Shown in pieces: positions 59,456-64,000 of a DNA stretch of 64,000 nucleotides. Made by a program: the position numbers and the translations under genes. The stretch's first letter is position 1, and each line of letters opens with the position of its first letter. Source of the DNA: Paraburkholderia susongensis. Lineage in GTDB: Bacteria; Pseudomonadota; Gammaproteobacteria; Burkholderiales; Burkholderiaceae. The DNA lies in assembly GCF_900177725.1 (NCBI RefSeq), contig NZ_FXAT01000004.1:434001-498000 (forward strand). The letters run 5' to 3'. The notes below the pieces were generated by a model. The model saw only the letters and a program-made list of their open reading frames with translations. It was not told the DNA's origin and ran no database searches.

Positions 59456-61065
59456 CGCGGTGTGTCGGGGGCGTTGGTCGCTTCGTCGGTTGCCCGGTTT
59501 GTTGCTTCGTTTGCCGCTTCGTTTGTCCCGGTGTGTGGGGCGGTGTTTGCGGCGGCGTCTGCAGCTTCTGCAGCGTCTGCCGCCGCGTTAGCAACGGTAT
59601 TTGCAGTGGCGTTTGCAGTGGCCTCCGTCATACGGTCCTCAGCGCCGTTCTCCGCGACGTTTGCCTCTGCGCTCGTGACGGACGCATCGGCTTCGGACAC
59701 CTCGGCGACAGGCTCAGGCGCTTCGACCTCGGGCACTTCCGGCACCGGCGCGGGTGCCGGTTGCGGCAGCGGCGCCATATAACGCTGCGCCAGCGACTCA
59801 TAGAGCGGCGGCGCGAACAAGCGCGACACGCGGCTCGCAATCAACGCGGTGGCCATCAGCGAAATTACGAGCGCATGGCCGTCGATCATCTCCATCACGA
59901 TCACGAACGACGTAATCGGTGATTGCGTCACTGCCGCGAGATAGCCGACCATCGCGAGCGCGATCAGCATCGGCAATTGCATCGAGCCGAACACGATGTG
60001 CAGCAGATTGCCGAAGCCCGCGCCGATCGACAGCGATGGTGCGAAGATGCCGCCCGGAATGCCGGGCAGGTATGAGCCGACCATCGCGATCATCTTCAGG
60101 AACGGATAGAACACCGACAACTGCTCATGTCCGTCGAGCAAACCGCGCGCTTCCGCATAGCCGCTGCCGAACGTCGTACCGCCCGAGATCACACCCACCA
60201 CCGCGATCGCGAAGCCGCACAACGCGGCAAACACGACCGGCCGTTCGCCGTGCAGCTGACGCAGCGGCGCGGGAATCCAGCGCGCGGTATTGAGCAGCAG
60301 CCAGCAGAATATGCCGCCGGCGATTCCCGTGACGATCGCCGTGAGCAGCACCGCGAGCGCGAGCAGATCGGGGAAATGCGCGCCGATCTGGATCGTGCCG
60401 AAATACGTGTAGTTGCCGTTCAGCCCGAGCGCGACCACGCCCGCGATGATGATCGCCGTGATCAGCACGCCGCTCGCGCGCGCTTCGAAGCTGCGCGTCA
60501 GTTCCTCGATGGCGAACACGATGCCGGCAAGCGGCGTATTGAACGCGGCGGACAGACCCGCGGCCGCGCCGGCGAGCGCGAGCTGCCGTTCGATCTGTGC
60601 GTTCGAGCGCGGATAGAGCCGGCGCAGATTGAACATGAGCGCGGCGCCGACCTGCACGGTGGGCCCTTCGCGGCCGATCGTGAAGCCGCCGAGAATCCCG
60701 AGAAACGACACTGCGATCTTGCCGAGCAGAATCCGCAGCGACAGCAGCCGCGCGCCGTATGTACTGGGATTCGCGTGCAGCGTCGCGATCACCTGCGGGA
60801 TGCCGCTGCCTTCCGCGCCGCGAAAGAACGTGCGCGTGAGCCAGACGGCGAGCGCCGCGACGGCGGGCGTGATCAGCAGCGGCGCCCACACGTACTGATG
60901 CTGCACGTGGCGAAACGCGTCGTAGCCCCAGTCGATCAGGCGGGCGTAGAGCACCGCGATGAGGCCGACCGCGATCGCGCCGAGCCAGAAGACACCGTAC
61001 TGCCGCCACAGACGTTTAGCGCGGCGTACGACAAGGGGCGAACTGGGAGAGAAGGGCCGGGACAT
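59449..61065 (-). CDS. ClC-family chloride/proton antiporter or channel
   Basis: A 538-aa ClC transporter. The selectivity motifs GSGIPQV near residue 85, GREGPTVQVGA near 131 (with the gating glutamate) and GGIFAPSLSIGA near 335 are present, so it is more likely an antiporter than a channel. The core ends near residue 425. After it comes a tail of about 110 residues, first Pro/Glu-rich then an Ala/Thr/Asn repeat, with no CBS domain. I chose the ATG at 61065, which gives the usual MSRPF-type start. Confidence 0.93.
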   Translation of the reverse strand: MSRPFSPSSPLVVRRAKRLWRQYGVFWLGAIAVGLIAVLYARLIDWGYDAFRHVQHQYVWAPLLITPAVAALAVWLTRTFFRGAEGSGIPQVIATLHANPSTYGARLLSLRILLGKIAVSFLGILGGFTIGREGPTVQVGAALMFNLRRLYPRSNAQIERQLALAGAAAGLSAAFNTPLAGIVFAIEELTRSFEARASGVLITAIIIAGVVALGLNGNYTYFGTIQIGAHFPDLLALAVLLTAIVTGIAGGIFCWLLLNTARWIPAPLRQLHGERPVVFAALCGFAIAVVGVISGGTTFGSGYAEARGLLDGHEQLSVFYPFLKMIAMVGSYLPGIPGGIFAPSLSIGAGFGNLLHIVFGSMQLPMLIALAMVGYLAAVTQSPITSFVIVMEMIDGHALVISLMATALIASRVSRLFAPPLYESLAQRYMAPLPQPAPAPVPEVPEVEAPEPVAEVSEADASVTSAEANVAENGAEDRMTEATANATANTVANAAADAAEAADAAANTAPHTGTNEAANEATNRATDEATNAPDTPRQ

Positions 61066-61271
61066 GGAGTGGGGGAGTGGGCGGGTGCGCAAAAGCAAAA
61101 GTATAAGGCGCGAGATGAGGGTAAAAATTGGTGAAAGTGTTTTGAAATACGTTAATGTGGCGAATTGTCAGGAACCCGGTGTAACGCGCTGTATTGAGCG
61201 ACAGACCGCGTACTGCGGCGTTTGGCCGGATCTGATGAAATCGTCAGCTAAAATAGGTTTAATTTCGAACA

Positions 61272-62291
61272 ATGAACAGACCCTCAATGAAGCGAATCCT
61301 TATTGTCAAGGTCACTTCACTAGGCGATATCGTGCAGGCGTTGCCGGTCGTGGCCGATATCAAACGCGCGTTTCCAGGCGTTCAGGTCGATTGGGCGGCT
61401 GACGAAGCGTTCGCGGAACTGGTGCACTGGAGCGAGGGCGTCGACCGCGTGCTTTGCGCGCCGCTGCGCCGCTTCAAGAAAGCGCGCCGCTGGAGCGATC
61501 TCAAGGCGATCTGGGCGTCCATCGCGGAACTGCGTGCTTACCGCTACGACTACATCATCGACATTCACGGCGTCTACAAGAGCGCCATTATCGCCTTCCT
61601 CGCGCGCTCGTCGCAGCGCATCGGCTATCAATCCCAGGATCTGGGCGAACGCGGCGCCGCGTTCGCGTACACCGGCCGCTTCGGCCCGCGTCCGCAAGGC
61701 AATGCGTGGCACGGCATGCGCATCAGCGCGAGCGAGGCGCTCGGCTACGAAGTGGACGGCCCGCCCATCTACAACCTGCGCTTACCCGAGCCGCTCACGC
61801 AGCCGTTCACGCCCGGCAGCGCGCCCGTCGCGGCGTTCTTTCACGCCACGTCAAAAAACGACAAGAAATGGCCACCCGGTCATTGGGCGGCGATCGGCCG
61901 CGAACTGAGTGAGCGCGGCTTTCACGTGGTGCTGCCGTGGGGTTCGGCCGGCGAGCGTGCCGAAGCCGAGCAGATCGCGGCACAGGTGCCGGGCGCGACC
62001 GTGCTGCCGTCAATGAGCGTGACCGAGATCGCGCAGATGATCGACGCCTGCGCGCTCGTCGTTGGCACAGACACCGGTTTCGTCCATCTCGCGCACGCGC
62101 TGCAGAAGCGCACCGTGATGATCTTCACCGCGACCTCGCCGTCGCATTGCGGCGTCGACGCGCCGTTCCGTTCGATCTCGATCGGCGACGGGCGCTCGGT
62201 GCCGCCCATCGGCACGGCGCTCGAAGCGCTCGACTACGTGCTCGCCAGCTCGGACCAGTTCGCGGAGCAGCACGGCTCAGCCGCCGCCTGA
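61272..62291 (+). CDS. waaC: Lipopolysaccharide heptosyltransferase I WaaC
   Basis: A 339-aa family-9 glycosyltransferase that adds the first heptose to Kdo of the LPS core. KRILIVKVTSLGDIVQALPV is the N-terminal donor-side signature, DIHGVYKSA the central one, and the ADP-heptose site lies in VVGTDTGFVHLAHAL. Length is normal. The start may be the ATG at 61272 or the ATG five codons later; neither has a strong ribosome site. Confidence 0.93.
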   Translation: MNRPSMKRILIVKVTSLGDIVQALPVVADIKRAFPGVQVDWAADEAFAELVHWSEGVDRVLCAPLRRFKKARRWSDLKAIWASIAELRAYRYDYIIDIHGVYKSAIIAFLARSSQRIGYQSQDLGERGAAFAYTGRFGPRPQGNAWHGMRISASEALGYEVDGPPIYNLRLPEPLTQPFTPGSAPVAAFFHATSKNDKKWPPGHWAAIGRELSERGFHVVLPWGSAGERAEAEQIAAQVPGATVLPSMSVTEIAQMIDACALVVGTDTGFVHLAHALQKRTVMIFTATSPSHCGVDAPFRSISIGDGRSVPPIGTALEALDYVLASSDQFAEQHGSAAA

Positions 62292-62856
62292 GTCCCGCGA
62301 GTCCTTTTCCCGCGTTATTGCGCAATCGTTTGCGCGGAAAGTTTGCACGAAAGAAAAGAGGCGCGACGCGCACTCCACTCGTGCGAGCGGGTAGTGTCGC
62401 GTCGCGCCTCCAAAAACGCCCGTGTCGGGGAACGACGGGCGGAGAGGAATCGATTACACGCCTGTTAAATCTGTTTCGTTGAGCGCCGCGGCGGCGCGTA
62501 CGTTCTGCGGCGAATCCAGCGCGCTCCAGCGAACCGTTGCGATGCAACGCCTCAATGCCCGGCCTCTATGCAGGAAGCCTATGCCGGCTATTTATCCAGC
62601 GGGCCGCGTATGCACTGCCGGCAAGGCCTGCGTGACACCACTGTGCTCAACGCAGTATAGGCGGTGTTCTCCGCCATATCGACGCGATGCCGGACCTGCG
62701 GCGCCCAGGTATCGAATGGGTGGATCAGCCGTGCCAATCCTGTAACACCTGCGTGAACTTCCCTTACAAATGGCAACGTTCGCCGGGGGGCGGATCGTGT
62801 TCAATCGAGACATTCGGGGCTTGGACTCGAATCAATCTGACTCGATGGAGAACAAC
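62292..62856. other. Intergenic region waaC / tiny lipoprotein
   Basis: 565 bp with no convincing gene. It contains the long hairpin at 62358-62410 just after waaC, then GC-rich sequence and, near 62747-62766, a TGTAAC...TTACA-type imperfect inverted repeat ahead of the next gene. Confidence 0.5.
62358..62410. terminator. 17-bp stem hairpin downstream of waaC
   Basis: GAGGCGCGACGCG (62358-62370) pairs perfectly with CGCGTCGCGCCTC (62398-62410), extended by CACT/AGTG with one bulge. On the - strand a CTTTTCTTTC tract follows; on the + strand no T-tract. It is 66 nt past waaC and may end that message without being a classical terminator. Confidence 0.55.
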
Positions 62857-62994
62857 ATGAAACGCTTGATTCTGACTCTCGCCGCCGGCACGCTCCTCGC
62901 AACGGCACTAGGCGGCTGCGTCATCGCGCCGGCGCCGGGCTACTACTACGGTGGCGGCGGCTATTACCATCACGGCTACTATGGCTACCGTTGA
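62857..62994 (+). CDS. Small Gly/Tyr/His-rich lipoprotein, 45 aa
   Basis: A 45-aa lipoprotein. The signal ends LGGC (Cys21) and the mature part is CVIAPAPGYYYGGGGYYHHG then YYGYR, a Gly/Tyr/His repeat. I chose the ATG at 62857 because GGAG sits 6 nt upstream; an ATG at 62845 would include that ribosome site. Function is unknown. It is convergent with the small membrane-protein gene. Confidence 0.75.
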   Translation: MKRLILTLAAGTLLATALGGCVIAPAPGYYYGGGGYYHHGYYGYR

Positions 62995-63013
62995 AGCCGA
63001 TGCCCAGCGCCGC

Positions 63014-63193
63014 TCAGGTCACGAGCATTTCGAATGCGATGACCGCGGCGATGGCCGCCGCGTTTGCCGCGAGCGCTTCGACGACAATGCCTTTCCACGT
63101 CGCCGGACGAAAACGCAGGGCAAGCAGCAACGCGCCGAGCAAGGCCAGCGCGATGATCATCACGATGTCGGCATTGTGAAGATGGATGCTCAT
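63014..63193 (-). CDS. Small membrane protein, 59 aa
   Basis: A 59-aa protein with two hydrophobic stretches: IVMIIALALLGALLLALRF (residues 10-28) and a second Ala-rich one ending AAVIAFEMLV (about 38-58). A short basic loop separates them. GGGAG 5 nt before the ATG supports translation. Function is unknown. It was not listed among the longer reading frames but is well formed. Confidence 0.65.
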   Translation of the reverse strand: MSIHLHNADIVMIIALALLGALLLALRFRPATWKGIVVEALAANAAAIAAVIAFEMLVT

Positions 63194-63308
63194 GCGAGTC
63201 TCCCTGTTTCTCTTAGGGTTATGTCAGGGAGTATAGGCAAGTCAAAAAGACGCGCAAGGCGGGGGATTTACCCAGGCGCGTCCGCCAAATGGCCAGCAGG
63301 AAAGAGGG

Positions 63309-63339
63309 GTGCCGGATGCATCGAGGATGCATCCGGCAC
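63309..63339 (-). terminator. Perfect 14-bp stem hairpin after the MFS gene
   Basis: GTGCCGGATGCATC (63309-63322) pairs perfectly with GATGCATCCGGCAC (63326-63339) around GAG. It is 33 nt past the MFS stop. On the - strand CCCCTCTTTCC follows, a poor T-tract, so it is a probable terminator. Confidence 0.65.
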
Positions 63340-63372
63340 TGCCCGGCTCGTGCGCGCAGCTTCATCGCTGCG

Positions 63373-64000
63373 TCATTTCATGAGGCTTTCGTCGCGCGTT
63401 TCGCGCATGCACAGCACGCCCAGCAGGCTCACGGCCGCGGCGACCGACACATACGCGCCGACCCACGGCAGCCCGCCGTGCGCGGCGAGCACCTGCGCGA
63501 TATACGGCGCCACCGACGCGCCGAGAATCCCGCCGAGGTTATAGGCGACACCGGCGCCGGTATAGCGCACGTTGGTCGGGAACAGCTCCGGCAGCAGCGC
63601 GCCCATCGGCGCGAAGGTCACGCCCATCAGGAACAGCTGGATCACGAGGAACAGCAGCACGAGGAGCGGCTCGCCGCTGCCGAGCAGCGGCGCCATCGTG
63701 AAGCCCGACAGGATCGCCGCGATGATGCCGACGATCAGCACCGGCTTACGCCCGAAGCGGTCGCTCGCGTGCGCCGACAGCGGCGTCGCGAGCGCCATGA
63801 ACACGACCGCGATGCACAGCAGGCCGAGGAAGGTCTGCCGCGAAATATGCAGTGTACCGACGCCGTACGACAGCGAGAATGTCGTCGCGTTGTAGAACAG
63901 CGTGTAGCAGACCACCATCGCGAGCGCGCCGAGAATGGTGGGCACCCAGTGTTGCGAGAACAGCGTCGCGATCGGCACGCGCACGCGTTCCTTGCGCTCG
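63373..64000 (-). CDS. MFS transporter, metabolite:H+ symporter type (C-terminal part)
   Basis: The last 209 or so residues of a major-facilitator transporter; the gene continues past the right edge. About six membrane segments are visible. HASDRFGRKPVLIVG is the repeated loop motif between helices 8 and 9, and PMGALLPELFPTNVRYTGAG is the signature of the metabolite:H+ symporter group (ShiA, ProP, KgtP). The substrate cannot be told from this half. Confidence 0.9.
   Translation of the reverse strand, partial: ERKERVRVPIATLFSQHWVPTILGALAMVVCYTLFYNATTFSLSYGVGTLHISRQTFLGLLCIAVVFMALATPLSAHASDRFGRKPVLIVGIIAAILSGFTMAPLLGSGEPLLVLLFLVIQLFLMGVTFAPMGALLPELFPTNVRYTGAGVAYNLGGILGASVAPYIAQVLAAHGGLPWVGAYVSVAAAVSLLGVLCMRETRDESLMK

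Overview
The window is high-GC, densely packed chromosomal DNA. It looks like a betaproteobacterium of the Burkholderiaceae, most likely Paraburkholderia or Burkholderia. The evidence is the protein sequences, the fused glucokinase/HexR-type regulator, a DUF3460 protein beside scpA, and the gene orders tamA-tamB-metG-mrp-dcd, ftsK-lolA-(insert)-rarA-serS and minC-minD-minE. Nearly all of it is ordinary core chromosome. I see no insertion sequence, prophage, CRISPR array or rRNA operon.

Layout. 1-5816 is an aerobic cobalamin block: the end of cobT, then cobS and cobC on +, btuF-cobD-cobU on -, and cobQ on +. 5923-9980 holds a hotdog thioesterase, an orphan ParA ATPase, panD, panC, scpA and a DUF3460 protein. 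10204-16386 encodes TamA and TamB. metG, an OmpA-domain lipoprotein, mrp/apbC, a degenerate Cu/Zn-SOD-like lipoprotein, dcd, a basic amino-acid decarboxylase, an LprI-like protein and a bestrophin-like channel run to 26674. 26895-36254 is a sugar module: zwf, pgl and glk-hexR leftwards, and a glucose-type ABC transporter rightwards. A 19-bp HexR-type palindrome lies between the two arms, inside overlapping divergent promoters. A LysR regulator, an orphan 372-aa protein, a GST, a Smr-domain protein and trxB follow.

42080-51964 is the widely conserved ftsK-lolA-rarA-serS block. It is interrupted between lolA and rarA by a small orphan gene, a guanidino-ureohydrolase and an NCS1 permease, and it ends with tRNA-Ser(CGA). 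After the tRNA comes about 650 bp of AT-richer DNA with a possible gene remnant, then a secreted glycoside-hydrolase-like lipoprotein with two copies of an unrecognised repeat. The right end carries map, a GNAT acetyltransferase, minCDE, three tiny secreted proteins or lipoproteins, a ClC antiporter, waaC, a small membrane protein and the end of an MFS transporter.

How the genes work together. The sugar module imports a hexose, phosphorylates it with Glk, and feeds it through Zwf and Pgl to 6-phosphogluconate for the Entner-Doudoroff or pentose-phosphate routes. The HexR half of the Glk fusion is the obvious candidate to sense an intermediate and control both arms through the palindrome. No single novel defence-type system is evident. 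The best leads are that regulatory region, the metal-ligand-poor SOD homologue, the glycosidase island beside tRNA-Ser, the lolA-rarA insert with its 11-bp tandem repeat, and the orphan protein at 37555.
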